Below are positions 1 to 13,479 of a stretch of 64,000 bases of DNA, one piece after another. This DNA comes from Chenopodium formosanum. Taxonomy: Eukaryota > Streptophyta > Magnoliopsida > Caryophyllales > Amaranthaceae. Location of the stretch: contig CM044874.1 of NCBI GenBank assembly GCA_024500155.1, positions 7,021,001 to 7,085,000 on the forward strand, read 5' to 3'. The notes below the pieces were generated by a model. It saw only the letters and a program-made list of their open reading frames with translations. It ran no database searches and was not told where the DNA came from. How positions within the stretch are numbered: position 1 is the stretch's first letter; each line of letters opens with the position of its first letter. A program made the translations under genes and the position numbers.

Positions 1-33
1 ACTCCTTGAAAAGATAAATGTTGAAAGTAAATA

Positions 34-284
34 TTCCCTCTATTTCATAATAATCGCAACACTTTGAATGACACACATGCCAATGTATAAATTTGAGTAT
101 TAATTAAAAAGTATAAAAGGCCAGGTTAATATAATGAAAATATATGTATAACTAATCCAATAATATTTTACATGATAACATATGTTCGTATATAATTAAA
201 AAAAAATATAGTAAAAGTAAGCATATGAATAAATAAAATAATGTAAGTCAAAGTGTTGCGATTATTACGAAACCAATAGAGTGA
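34..284. mobile_element. Stowaway-like (Tc1/mariner) MITE
   Basis: The two ends are imperfect inverted repeats of about 37 bp: the left end starts TTCCCTCTATTTCATAATAA and the right end, read on the minus strand, starts TCACTCTATTGGTTTCGTAA; both run on into ATCGCAACACTTTG. Each end is flanked by TA (32-33 and 285-286), the target duplication expected of Stowaway elements. The 251-bp AT-rich interior has no coding capacity. The size, TA duplication and CCCTC-type terminus fit Stowaway MITEs; the family assignment is from memory of the consensus terminus. Confidence 0.8.
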
Positions 285-824
285 TAATTATTAAAAAAAT
301 ATATATATTAAGTATAAAATTGACCTATGTTAGTGTAAATGTATTACCAAAATTAAACAAGATTATCAAAAGTACATCCCACAAAAGGTAATGTAATATC
401 AATTGATGAAAAAATAAACCCTCAAATGAACATACAAATCCTAACAAAAGAATTGAGATGGTCATGCACTCGGGCCACTTGGCCTATTCAGTGTGAAAAT
501 GATGACGTAACTGATGATGAAACAGTTCTTAATACTAGGTACCATAAATAAAATTTAAATGGCCCCCCTGCCTAACCCTTTCCGAGTTTTTTTTTTTTTT
601 TTTCTTTTCTTCTTCTTCTGCGTTTTTAATTTTTAATGTTTATGTGGCTGACTTATAAGACCAACACCTTCGGAAGTTCATGGCATCTTCAGCGTGTTCA
701 GACTAGCCGGTATATATAATATGAGGAGTTCAACTTATTTTAGATACTTATTACTTATTTTTTTAAAATAAAATTAGATCAGTTCAGAAAGATTTAGATC
801 AGAACTTTTTATTATCATTTACTT
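285..824. other. AT-rich intergenic DNA, nothing recognised
   Basis: AT-rich sequence with a T-run near 585-603. No open reading frame of note and no repeat partner elsewhere in the window that I could see. Confidence 0.5.
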
Positions 825-1422
825 GGCCAATTGATCAAATTGGTAAATAAAAAAGACCCCTAGCGACAGTTTGGTAAAAAAACTTAATCCGACGACAATT
901 TGGTAAAAAAACCTAACCATATGCGACAATTTGGTAAAAACAATAAACTCCGGCGACATTTAGACCAAAAATTCTATTTTTTCCAACAAACTCTTTAAAA
1001 ATCATAATTTAATTTGTTTTTGTGATTTTAAATTTATTTTTCCTTTTATAAATTTTGAATACCTATGCCATTTCTTTTTCATTTTGCAAAATCTTGATAC
1101 CAAATTTATTTCCTACCCCTTTTTAAAAATATTTCGTTAATAGGAGGTATGAAACTTAAGTGAAAATTGATACTAAACATGTAATTTCTTGAAATTGTTA
1201 TTTCTATAAAAAAAAGGATTGATAAATAACCACGAAAAACGAACTAAATTAAGTGTTCACGAGTAATTTGTTGGAAATTTTTGTATTTTTTGCGTAAAAT
1301 GTCGCTTGAGATAATTTTATTTATCAAGAGTTAATTTTTTTACCAAATTGTCGCCGAAATTATTTTTTTTACCAAATTGTCACTAAGGGTCTTTTTTATT
1401 TACCAATTTGGTCAATTGAACT
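825..1422. mobile_element. Non-autonomous Mutator-like element (long TIRs)
   Basis: The left end (from 825) and the reverse complement of the right end (to 1422) match over roughly 80-100 bp, including a motif TTTGGTAAAAAAA repeated within each arm (for example near 872, 901 and 930). Directly outside lie identical 9-bp copies CATTTACTT (816-824 and 1423-1431), the target duplication length of Mutator-like elements. The 598-bp body has no protein coding capacity, so it must have been moved by a transposase in trans. The repeated motif inside the TIR is unusual and may be a transposase-binding array. Confidence 0.78.
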
Positions 1423-2072
1423 CATTTACTTATTGCTAAATATCATTAATTGCGTATTAAATTTTTTTTTATAAAAATGACATATTTAAAAAGTTCATAA
1501 TGAAACGAATTTAACAAGATCTGTTTTGATGATATTTTTCTTTATAGATTAGTATTAAAATGCGGTCAAAGTTTAGTCAAATTGTTAAATCTGATCAGAT
1601 CAGACCTTAAAAAATTCAGACTAGATCTACTTGTTTCAAGTGAAGAGAACAAGTCTTGAGTCAAGGTTAGGTTTCAACTTCTTCTTGTCAATTTGTCATC
1701 TAATTTCACATATTACCTTCGAAAGTTCATGTTTGTCAAGTACTCCGTATAATTTCACATATTACCTCAATTTCTTACTGTATTATTTATAATAAAGAAA
1801 TATTTTATGTCTCACAAATAATAGCTTTTTGTTGCAAATAATAAAAACGAGTATAATTACAAAGTTTATTCCATTATCAATAAGTAAAATTTACAATAAA
1901 AAATTTGAAACACCAATTTTTATACGGAACACCCCTTTAATTTCTTAATAAATTGTTACCCTTTCCATAAAATCCATAAATTCATAATTGGTCGTTTTTG
2001 GTAAACTACTGCTCTTGGCCTATTTGGATCCTCCCCTATACAAACTCTTAAATAAATAAACTTAATTTACAA
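1423..2072. other. AT-rich intergenic DNA, nothing recognised
   Basis: AT-rich sequence without ORFs, TIRs or recognisable element ends between the Mutator-like element and the Helitron. Confidence 0.5.
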
Positions 2073-2118
<46 letters not shown>

Positions 2119-2232
2119 GGGAGTTTTTTCCCGAGTTTTTAGAGAGCCACATAAGATCTAATTTTCTTAGCGCGCCATTTAAGATTATAAATCTTAGTAG
2201 TAGCTAATTAAATAGGAGATTATTAATTTATT

Positions 2233-2871
<639 letters not shown>

Positions 2872-3107
2872 CAAACAAACCGTGCATCGCACGGGCTTCA
2901 TCTAGTAATTTATTATAGATCACTAATATTAGGGACACCATATTAGTTCCACGTAATGCACAACATTAATATTTCTTTGAAATATAGAGTATATATTTTA
3001 TGTATTCTTATTACTTAATTATCTCATATGAAAATTATAGAGATAGAACCATTAATTGTAATTCTTGTAAATGCCAATTTAATATAATTAAAATTTAATA
3101 TAATTAG

Positions 3108-3143
3108 CTAGTATCTGGCCCGAGCGATGTCCCGGGTTGCTAG
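3108..3143 (+). mobile_element. Candidate second Helitron 3' end
   Basis: Sequence CCCGAGCGATGTCCCGGG followed by TTG and CTAG (3140-3143), then T. A single G-to-A change would turn the first arm into CCCGGG, giving a perfect hairpin, as in many plant Helitron termini. The matching TC start was not found, so extent is unknown. Confidence 0.35.
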
Positions 3144-3344
3144 TTTGTACTTGTTTAGTTTGCTAATCAAATTCGACTATTTAATTAGATAGTAAGACTT
3201 GTTGGTTTCAAGTTTATATCTTGCTAGCTATAAACATTTTTTTGTTGTCAAACTCAATCATTACATAATGGAATTGAAACAAATAGTATAATTAGACACA
3301 AATTAACTTATCTAAGTTAACTTTTGTTGGATAAAAAAACACAA

Positions 3345-3480
3345 TTAATAAATAGCTAAGATGGTAGGACTATAAACTTAAGACTTGTTGGTCTTGAGTT
3401 CAAGTCTTGTTACAAGCATTTTTTAGATGCAAACCACGTGGAACATATTTTGTTTTAGGAACACTTATTAATAATAAGAC
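3345..3480 (+). mobile_element. Possible tRNA-derived SINE remnant
   Basis: TAGCTAAGATGGTAGG (about 3351-3368) resembles an RNA polymerase III A box, and GAGTTCAAGTC (about 3399-3409) resembles a B box, at a plausible spacing of about 40 bp. A shorter diverged relative with GATAGTAAGACTTGTTGG lies near 3188-3222. No poly(A) tail or target duplication was identified, so this is tentative. Confidence 0.3.
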
Positions 3481-3620
3481 TTGTAAATCATAAAATTAAA
3501 GTCAAATAGTTTGAATGGAATGAGTTATATTTGTGTAAAAAAAATGAAATGAGTTATATAACATTTAATAAAAAAAAATTGAATTCATTTAATGTCTAGT
3601 TTAAAACTCTTTTTAATATA

Positions 3621-3660
3621 CTAGGGCAGCCAACACGCGCCATGCGCACTGAGTGACTTG
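3621..3660 (-). mobile_element. Candidate Helitron 3' end on the minus strand
   Basis: Read on the minus strand, GCGCATGGCGC forms a short stem and is followed 12 bases later by CTAG and then T (3620). This is the geometry of a Helitron 3' terminus. The other end was not located and the stem is short. Confidence 0.28.
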
Positions 3661-4796
3661 CCCTTTCTTGATAATTATTTTGGGTTGTATTTAAACTTTT
3701 CACGGAAAATTAAGGGTTTTTTAGGGAAAATAGTTTGATAAATTTATGTAATGTGTATATTGGGTTGTGTTAAGTTTAAGCGGCTTTTCGTTTTTTCTTA
3801 CACAACTTTTCCTCAGAAAACATCTATGCGATTATTCAACAGTGCAATATTGCAAAAACATTTACAAACTTAATTAGGAATAGATTAAATATAATTCGAA
3901 AATCATAGAGCACATATTATATAATTACAGAAGTTATTTAGCATTGCATATGCATATAATTAATAATGGAAAAGTTTTCCGAAGCATTACTATTTACAAG
4001 TGTATATTCTCACCCAACCTAGTAATTACTCTACATAAATTATATGGGATTAACTATGAAACTAAATAAGAGAAACAATTACATCCAACTCGCATAAACA
4101 TTAACATTTAGACAATTAGAGAAAATATTAGCTCGCAATGGTAACTTTCTTCCAAAACGTGGATTTGGTTACGCAGCAGAAAAAGCTTTATGCAGCCCCA
4201 TTGTATCCTTTAAACCCTTTATAATTTCCTTGACCTCCTTCTTGATTTTTTTCCCTTTTCACCGTAGTCAATTTGGTTTCCTTTATTCCTAGTACATCTA
4301 CTGCGACACAATTATCAGATTCATTTCATTGGTCTCAATGTCATTTAAACACAATTATGTGTAAGTAGTTAATTTTGACCTTCACAAAAAAACAAGTTTT
4401 TGCTTGTCCAATTAAATATCAAACATTTTAAATTTTATTATTTCATTTTCCATTTAATTTAATTAATTAAGTTGAAAGATCTTTCACGTTCATCCATCTA
4501 ATGAAGTCATCTTATCTATATCTATACTTAGAGTCTGTTCTAATTTATTGAATTGAGCTGAACTATTTATGAGATAAAGAAATTAGGAACTAAACTCAAT
4601 TGTTTATGAGAGAAGAAAATTAGGAACTGAACGGAATTGAACTGAAATTAAGCTGAAGAGTACAGGTCCTAGTATTTAAAAACATAAAATACAAATCTCT
4701 CATATGCCACATGTCATCACAATTTACTCATTTGTCATATGTCACCTTCCTTAATATTTGCTTTTTATATTCTCTTTTAGTATAATGTTCAACTCT
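3661..4796. other. AT-rich intergenic DNA, little recognised
   Basis: No genes or element ends seen. The only local structure is a two-copy direct repeat of about 36 bp (TTTATGAGATAAAGAAATTA near 4568, TTTATGAGAGAAGAAAATTA near 4604). Confidence 0.5.
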
Positions 4797-6509
4797 CACT
4801 AGTAGAAAAATGCAAATAGGCAACCCCCTAATGGCACCGGTTCAGGCCAAACCGGTGCCAAAAACCGGCCTAAAAATGGACGGGTTTTTAAACAAAGAGA
4901 AATGGCACCGGTTCAGCTCAAATCGGTGCCAAAAATAAAAAGGGCACCGGTTTGAACCGGTGCCTTTACGAACCGGATCTTTACTTATTAAAAAAAAAAA
5001 CCCGCCCATATAAAACCCCCCCAAACTCTAAAATGCATGCGCCTCTTTCACTGCACCCCTCTCCTCTCCTCTTTCTCTCCCCTCCGCCTCTCTCTCTCTC
5101 CTCTTCTCTCCTCAGCTCTTTCCTTCTTGCTCACCATCTCCTTCCTCTTTCCTTCTTGCTCACCATCTCCTTCATTTTAATGCATCCGGATCTTGTTTTT
5201 ACCAACAACAAATCGAAGACAACAACAAATCGAAGACAACAAATCGAACAAAACAAATCGAAGACAAAAAAACCGCCCATTTTAATCGATTTCTTGTTTT
5301 TTTTTTTTTTTTACCATTTCAATCGATTTCTGGGTTTTTCGATTTGAATTTTTTTTTCAATTTCAATTATTTCGATTTCTGGGTTTCTTTTTTCGATTTT
5401 GTTTTTCTATTTCAATTTTGATTGTGTTTTTTTCGATTTTGATTTTGTTTTTCGATTTCAATTTCGATTTTGATTTTGTTTTTCAAGTTGCATGCGGTTT
5501 TGGGGTTTTATTTTCGTGATTTTTAGGTTTTTTCTTGGGTTTTTTTTTTCCATTTCAATTCTCTTTTAATTGGTTTTTTTTTTTTTTTTTTTTTTTCGAT
5601 TTTCTTTTTTTTTCGATCTCTGGGTTTATTTAATTTTTGTTTTCACGTTTGTTTTAATCAAATTTTTAATCAATTTCGATTTTAATTTTTTTTTTTCTGA
5701 TTTCAATTTTTTTTTTCGAAGATGGGGTCATTTTAATTTTTTTTCGATTTCTTATTTTTTTCTGGGTTTATTTGAATTTTGTCATATTTATTTTTTGTGT
5801 TTTTTTAATCGAATTTAAATTTATTTATTTTCTGGGTATTTTTTAATTGAATTTAATTTTATTTATTTTCTGGGTTTAATTCTGTTTTAACTGATACATG
5901 TTTTGGGGTTTTTTTTTCAACTGATTTTCTTTTTTTTTTTTTCAATTTTCTGGATTTTTTTTTTGGAATTGTTTTCGCAGCTTAATTAAATCATTTTTAT
6001 CAATTTATTTTGGTTGTTTTAATTGGTACAGGTACATGGATTTAGATCTTAAATTGAAGAATCAAGATGCAAGGATATTGATTTAGATGTTGTATGGTTT
6101 TTTTTTTTATTGTGAAGTTGTAAATTTTTATTTTGATTTATATTGTAAATTTTTTTTATATGTTGTAATTTTTTTTATTTTGATTTATATGTTGTAATTT
6201 TTTTATTGATCTATATTGTAATTTTTTTTGATTATATATATATTGAACATATTTGATTATATTGATTGTGATGTGCTATTTATATTTTGTATTCTCATTT
6301 TATTTTAGTGTATTTTATTTTTAAGTTTAAAAAAAAAAATCAATTTTTTGACACTTTTGGCACCGGTTAACCGGTGCCAAAAGTGGTGAATAATTTTTTT
6401 TTGGTAATTTTAGGCACCGGTTAACTGGTGCCAATTTCAAGTTTTGGCACCGGTTTGAATCGGTGCCTTTTTAAACCACTTTTTGGCACCCCCCACATTG
6501 GCACCCCCC
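4797..6509 (+). mobile_element. CACTA-like (En/Spm) element, right end not resolved
   Basis: The left end reads CACTAGTAGAAAAATG, matching plant CACTA termini. Immediately inside are inverted units of the type GGCACCGGTT and AACCGGTGCC (4833-4965), and the same units recur at the right (6358-6465), which is the subterminal repeat arrangement of CACTA elements. The interior has a CT-rich leader-like stretch (5041-5170) and long T-rich stretches (5290-6350) with no transposase. The right side has CCACCATTGTAG near 6519, close to a CACTA end but lacking the final TG, and the neighbouring gag remnant may reach that point. It is non-autonomous and possibly truncated on the right. Confidence 0.6.
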
Positions 6510-6865
6510 ACCATTGTAGATTCGGTCACCGCTTTCTTGGCCACCCCTGCTTTCTCCAAAGTTAGCATGGAACGGTCTTATAGAAAGGTGGAAGCGGGTC
6601 ACTCTGATATATTAATGTGCCAATACCACTATAGGCCTTCGTGAGGCCTCCAACCAATCGCAAAACCATTCTACTATTTGATACAGAGCTCCAACATTTT
6701 TCAACTGATTAGCCAAGGTCTTAAGGCGTTGACAATAGGAAGAGACATTAGGGAAATCCTCCATTATCGTGGTAGAAAACTGATGTTCAAGAGCGACGGC
6801 GCGAGAATTTTCATTATCTTGAAATATATTGTTGTAGGGATTTAGATACTCTAAGAGGAATTTCA
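6510..6865 (-). pseudogene. copia gag (UBN2-type) fragment
   Basis: Minus-strand translation shows SRAVALEHQFS, MEDFPNVSSYCQRLKTLANQ, then in a second frame SRMVLRLVGGL and LIYQSDPLPPFYK, and in a third frame LTLEKAGVAKKA. These follow the order of a copia Gag of the UBN2 type. At least two frameshifts (near 6690 and near 6560) and no N-terminus make it a dead fragment. It lies between the CACTA-like element and the C0 LTR and belongs to a different, older element than C0, because the C1 relative of C0 has a different Gag. Confidence 0.72.
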
Positions 6866-7614
6866 TGAATCATATTCATAAGAATTTAATAACCAAGATC
6901 ATTGCACAACACATAAAGAACATATAATTGTACCTTTGAAGCGTGATTCCACGTGCGATCGAGCAAGAACAATGGGAGATAAAGAACCCCAAGAGTGATT
7001 CCTCTACTTTGTCCACAGGCACAGATCAAACCTCCACTAATGCTAGTTAGTTGTGATCGAACGCTTCAATCAACCTTCAATGGAGAAGAGAAACAAACTA
7101 ACCAAGAACCATCACGATAACCACCATGAGCCACCACCTATGGGCGTCGGGCGTACAAACATGAGGGGAGAGGGATAGCCGTGAATGAGGTGAGAGAAAA
7201 GGGAGTTTAGGGTTTTGGGATTGGTTGTCTTGTTCCACAATCTACTGTATGTTGATTATGTATTCTGCCAACCTTAGGCATGGATTTTATTTATAGACCA
7301 CATCTCTAAATAAGAGTCCATGTCAAGCGCAAATTCCTATCCCTAATCAAACTACTCTAGCCCAAACCCTTTCATGGTATGTCATGATCTAATGAGGCCC
7401 ATTAATGAGCCTCTTACTTTTTTGACCCAATACCTTTGTTATATGACCTTATAGGATCCATTCTATTGAGCTTTAGACTATTTAACTAGCCCAAAGATCA
7501 TTTGCCATATGTAGCACCTAATAATGACGACCCTATAGAATGAACTAATTATCTCCATAATAGTGATCCTCGATAAATCTAGTAATTGCACTTATCGAAG
7601 ACATAATTCCTTCA
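6866..7614 (-). mobile_element. C0 copia 3' LTR
   Basis: On the minus strand the LTR starts TGAAGGAATTATGTC at 7614, just after a polypurine tract (complement of ATCTCCCACTTGTC, 7615-7628). This is the same arrangement as C1, whose LTR starts TGAAAGGAATGG after the same tract. A TATA box (TATTTATA on the plus strand, 7288-7295) lies inside. The left end at about 6866 is set by the return of foreign gag sequence and a TG/CA boundary; it is approximate. No target duplication can be tested because the 5' LTR is missing. Confidence 0.65.
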
Positions 7615-10600
7615 ATCTCCCACTTGTCTGAGTGCGCAATATTCAAATTCTATAATTCAATGTGTGTCGATTTGATAATATGATTGCATCTCATGCCGAG
7701 ATCATATTAATATACAAATCTTTTCTTGAAATATGAGTTAGAATTATAAAACAAATGATTATTGTGTAATCCATTTGAGCACAGCCATGCATTTTTTAAA
7801 TTCTCCCTCTTCAATGGGCCAAGACACATTCCTAATTAAATAGGTAAACTCAATCCAATCTTGTGGCAACAAAAGCTCCCACTCAACTCTTGAAGTAATC
7901 GGGAAACATCCTTTATAGCCCCCTTTTACAACATGACATTTTAATGTACCACAGTTAAGACAATAATTGAATAAAATCAATGTTCCACTCATGTCAAAGG
8001 AATCTACTAATATATTCGAAAGTTCTATACTTGAACTTCAAAGTAGGTCTATAGTTCGATCATGCATCATACATGCATATCCATGTGATTGACCAAGCTT
8101 CACTATGCTCACATAGCTCATGAAACTGCGCTATCCATCCAATCTTACATGCTAGTCCATTTATTGAAATCATTTCTGTAATCTTTAATGATTTTGAACT
8201 AGGAACTTAAATAATAATATATGGGTTTGTTCACCTGTAGGGTTTCATTCACCAAGTTATCAACTTGTGGAGCCCATTAATCCATAATTATTTTGGACAT
8301 TTTATTCAATATTAAAACCATGATTAAATAAGATTGAAACTTTGATTCAATTGATAAACATAATTTTGCAAGTTAATGTATTACTTATGTGATATGTTTT
8401 CTCAAAACACATACAACTTAAATTACATAACTTGCTTCAATCCAAGAACCTTAGTATGACTCTCATACCTTGATCGTGGAAGGGGTTTAATAAGTAAAGT
8501 TCATGAGACATTCTTATAAACATGAATTTGCAACTTCTAAATTTTATAATAATCTTCATCTCCATACACTAAGAATTTTCCTTCGCCCTTTCGCAAGGAA
8601 TTAGGAATTTCTGATTTGTATTCCAATGTTACATTTATATCATCACTTGTTTTTAAAACACGTAAATCAAATAGACGAGTATATTCCATGACATGCATGA
8701 TGCATCCTTTGCAAACTGAATAAGGAGCATCACTCAAAACCTTAATTTCATCAACCTTTCTCAAATTAAAGCATTGAATCTTGTTAAGCTTTGTGCCATG
8801 TTACATGGGATTGAAACTCTTTTCAATATAATGTTGAATCTTATAAGAATCTTATCAATATAAGCTTTTTAAACAAGCTCAAACATCCTTCTAGACCTAT
8901 CTTTATAGATCTTGAATCCCAAATGTATTCATCATCCTCTTCAAGGTTTTTCATACAAAATGCATTAGCCATTACTTGACTCTTTAAGAAATTAATAACT
9001 GCTCTTTATACTAGACCAAGAAGACTTTGTTGCTTCCACTAAACATCTTGTGTACATAACACCTACATTTATGAGAAAATCAAACAATTTTGATTAACTC
9101 ACAAAATTAAGAATACTAACTCCATGATGCTTTCTTCAATCCATTAAAGGATCTTTTATGAATAATTAGGATTATTGAATTTTCAAAATCATTCTGATTG
9201 TATCATATACAAATCTTCTTTCATGAACAATTTCAAGAAATTGTTTTGAAATCCATCTACCAAATCTCATAAGGTAGAAATTACTAGAATATCTTTAATA
9301 GATCTTTGCAACGTGATTAATGTAAAGATTTCATCGTAATCATAGTAATACTATGAATTAGTTGAATCTTTTACCAAGTCTTTGCTTTAGTTAGAAAACA
9401 TTTTTCTTTATTGTCTATTTTGCTTATAATGGGTCTCACCCAATTCGGCAAATTAATCAAGTATCATACACTTGCTTACAAACTTAGAATCTATTTCAAG
9501 TTTCATGGTTTTAAACCACTTGGAGTTATAACTTGTCAAATCATATTTATAACTTACATATTCATCATGTTCCAAAATAAATATTTTAGAACTCTTTGTC
9601 AATATGAAATTATATATCTTTGGCTAAGTTTTACATATGCTAGTCATCATTGTGGGTTTTTATGCAACAATTGAAACTCATACAACAATTTTGTTTAGTT
9701 TTCAATGAGAAACGACAATAGAGGATGTGTTCTTGGAATGTACTACCTTCGACACATGGTTATTATTCCCATTACACTTAATGAGACCACGCATTGTCAT
9801 TTGTAACATGAGGTTAATCATTCTCATATTGTTGCTTTTATTCGATTATATCTTGAATTTCTTCAAGATTTTCAAATTGACTTTTCTTGAATTCTTTCAA
9901 GGCTCTTGAACTTGACGAGATTCTTATACTCCCACTTGCCTTTTGAAGAGGTGCATTTAGTATAAGGTGAACCAACCATAGTTTGAACCATGTTTGTTTG
10001 TTGTTTTTCTCGAACTATTTCAAGATTTACACTACTCCCTCTTGACCTTTTGGAAATGACATCTTTTCCATAAAAGGCACCTACTTGAGCAAAAAACATT
10101 TTGTGCTAAGTATGACTTGTGTAGTACCCCCGTGCTCTGTATAGGAATTGAACGTGTATCAAACGATTTAATACAGCTTTTATTCCTTGCTTTGTAGAAA
10201 GACTTTATAAGAACTTTTATTCTCCATATCACATATGAAGCCTTTCCTACATTTTTTATTTGAAGTATGTAGTTTTTGCTTAGTTTTGTAGCTTATCTTA
10301 AAAGTATTTCCCTTGAATAATGGTTGGAAAATAGGGTATTTTCATCCACCATCAAAATATATCTTATATAAATTGATATATTGCCCCTTTCATAAACACT
10401 TCACAAGGTTTTCTTTCGGAGTTTGTTGTAAAACGATTTCACAACTCTTGGATATTTATCAAGGTCTTGGCTTAAATTCTCATTATTACGATCATATCGC
10501 AATATTTTGAATATATATTGCCAAGTAAATGTCTTGACTCAAACTTTCATCATTACAATCATATTATAGTGTATTTATTATCTTGTCAAGTTGATTCTGA

Positions 10601-13440
10601 ACTTCATATTGTACTTTTGAACTTTTTCAAAACTTTCACATTTAAGCTTCTACTAAGAACAGAGGATTGTATCACAAATGAAGTTTCATTGTCTGTCTCT
10701 AGTTATTGAACCTTAGGTTTTCTTACATCGATATGTATTAGACTTTGAGTTCATATCATCATTTCTCTAAACAATGACTTTGTCAAAATTTCAAATGAGA
10801 ATGATGTTTACATATATCAATAGATTCATAATCTAATGAAATTGAAAGCCCATCCCTTTGGATCTTCCGCATGCAATGTTTATTTTCATTCGAATTAATA
10901 TAGAACTTTAAACCTATTTAGCAATTTAAAACACATCGTGACTCAATAAAAGCATATAATAACATTTATTCCATGTTTTTGAATCTTCAATGCTTAGTCA
11001 TTACTAACATTGAATGGGTATGTTTCGATAATGACAGGAATAAATAACCTTTATTTAATTCTATTCAATTACTAGGTTAGGTGAAATATAGGTTTCTTCT
11101 TGTAAAGTTGCAACTTTTGCTTCTAAACTTGTAGAATCTATTTGTGAAGTAGCAACATTTGCTTCTAAACTTGTAGATTTATTTCTCCCTAAGCAAACTT
11201 CTTCATTTAGTTCAACCACATTCTTAATGAGAGAGAACTAAACATGACATCATATGTCCAAGAAGTAGTAATATGCTAAATCAATTTCTATAATATAATT
11301 CTTAAATTGGAACATTTCCATTCTTTTACCTTCCAACTATATGAGGTAGTTTCTAATAAATTGGAATCAGTCCATTTAATTTGAAACTTTTGTTATTCAT
11401 AACAACCTTTAGCATGTGAGTAGTTCTAGGTTGAGAAGTAGCAACTTATTTGCATTTCTTGGCCTATAACTTCTTAATGCAATCCTCATATATTCTTAAA
11501 CCTTTCCCATTTGAGCCACTTAGAACATTTCTTTTAGGTTCAGAATGAAGCTTTACTCAACTACTTTAAGCACATTTCATGATTTAGCTAAGTCTTATTC
11601 AATCATTATTCATATTAGAGTTTAGTCAAATATTTAACTTTAAATGAAATGGATGAATTGAAGAATAATGTCATTTGATCAACTTTTGATCATAAAGACT
11701 TCCAATCACTTTCTTATACTCAATCATATTGAAGATAAGAGATTTTATTGGATTTCTATACTTGTCTTTTAGAGGGTTTGTACCTCCCATCTCATTATAA
11801 CCGAATTGAAACACTTTTTAAAATGAGGATGTGTTGGCATTTTACTCAAACATTTTGAATAAAACCAACCTTAGACATGTGACATAGGTTTTTAAAACTT
11901 GTCTTTTAGAATTATATTAGCAAAGTTGGAATATAGGTTTATGGGTTATCTTTTAACCTTTTGAGAACGTTTCTCAACTTTATTTTCAATCGAGGAGATT
12001 ATATATAATAATAAATTAGAACGACATGTTACTTATAAGTAAACGCAAAATTCAATTATGTTTAATAAAATTTAAAGTACCATAAGCGAATTGAATTGGT
12101 AACTTTAAAACATTTTATTCAATATTAATTGATCCCGATTAAATTAAATGATTCCAAGATCCTTTATTTGTGTAATAATTGACCGGACTTTGGCTCTACC
12201 ATCAACCATTACATTTTCAAGGTGAGTAAACTCTTTACTGATTACAACTCTTGTAACTCTTAGTTAAATAATTAACCATCACATGTTTAATTATTACTCT
12301 TTGCTTCAAGGTTCTAAACTCTTTAGGTAACCTTGTTGAGTATGACCAATTAAAATTGTAAAACTTAATTTACCCTAACTTTCCCAAGATATAAAATGAC
12401 ACTCAGCTTTGGCATGACCTATCATAAATATCAAAGCTTTATTGGGTTTTTAATTGGAAAAACAACATCAATATTACCGGGACCTAGATTCATTAAGTTG
12501 TGATTATTTAGTGAACTCTAGCGCATCACCAATCAACATAAATAAAATCTAACATGCATAATCAACTGAATGCATAAACAAGACATAGAATGACCCCTAA
12601 TCCTAAGAAAACTAATATAGTAAATGCTCCCATTTGAACCTTCATGGATCTCATCCACCTCGCTCCTTTGGGTCTTCAATTTATGGGCTTCTTAGATTAC
12701 CTGCAACCTATAATTCTACTCTATTCTATCTACTTCTTGAATAAAATGAAATAGAATTACAAAAAATACTTTATCTGTACGTAGACCGTACTAAGATTAC
12801 AAAAATACATCATGATGCGAAGATCGTATTTAGTAATCTATTGGGCCATACTAGTCATTATATAGCAAAATAATATCATATATTATAAAATTGCCACATA
12901 ATAAATCACTCATCATGCTTTCCTAAACTACAACATTGAATATTCATAATTAAGGAAACATGGAATCTAAATATCTCATATTTTAATTTATTACCGCAAT
13001 TAGATAATATCATATATTATTCATGACCATCAATAAAATATCATATATTTTAAATTAGGCCCTGAGATAGAATCAAATCTTATTTTAATCTTAAAACATA
13101 AATCATATTTATCTTCAAAGATTATCCTAATTAATTTAGGAGACTCTATCCTAATTACTAACCAATCACAAATTTTATATCAATTATATCCAAAATTAAT
13201 TATGGGATAATCACATTATTTAAATCAATCTTTTTCCTTTTGGAATATGCTCAAAATATCCTTACAAATCTTTATCCAAAATTAACCACTTTAATTATGG
13301 ATAATTATCAAAATTAACACTTTAAATATGGATAATATCAAATTTAACAACTTTTGAAAGATTTTATTTTATCCTAAACAAAAGATTTTTTATCCAAAAT
13401 AAAAATATTATATTTCAAAATATTTTATTTTATCCCACTA
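7615..13440 (-). pseudogene. C0: highly degraded copia internal region
   Basis: Several blocks align by eye, in the same order, with the internal region of C1. The 7760-7900 block matches C1 3' sequence near 30110-30260. The 8895-8960 block (ATCTTTATAGATCTTGAATCCC) matches the RT block near 31620. The 9320-9470 block matches the RT start near 32100-32200, and 9935-10110 matches the linker near 32580-32650. The 12590-12860 block matches the C1 leader near 35400-35640. Every reading frame is closed by many stops and there is no usable ORF. The 5' LTR is missing; sequence of C0 type fades out near 13440. This is an old copy of a C1-related family. Confidence 0.6.
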
Positions 13441-13479
13441 TTGAAATATTTTTAAAATAATAAAATAAGGTTTTTTTTT

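Noticed and set aside
3345..3480. A functional tRNA gene
   Set aside because: Box-like motifs are present but no cloverleaf with acceptor stem could be drawn; listed only as a possible SINE remnant.
4952..5818. ORFs in CT-rich and T-rich DNA of the CACTA-like element
   Set aside because: Low-complexity composition and no domain; consistent with a leader/intron-like stretch.
6519..6531. CCATTGTAG as the right CACTA terminus
   Set aside because: The final TG is absent, no 3-bp duplication matches clearly, and the gag remnant seems to read through to this point.
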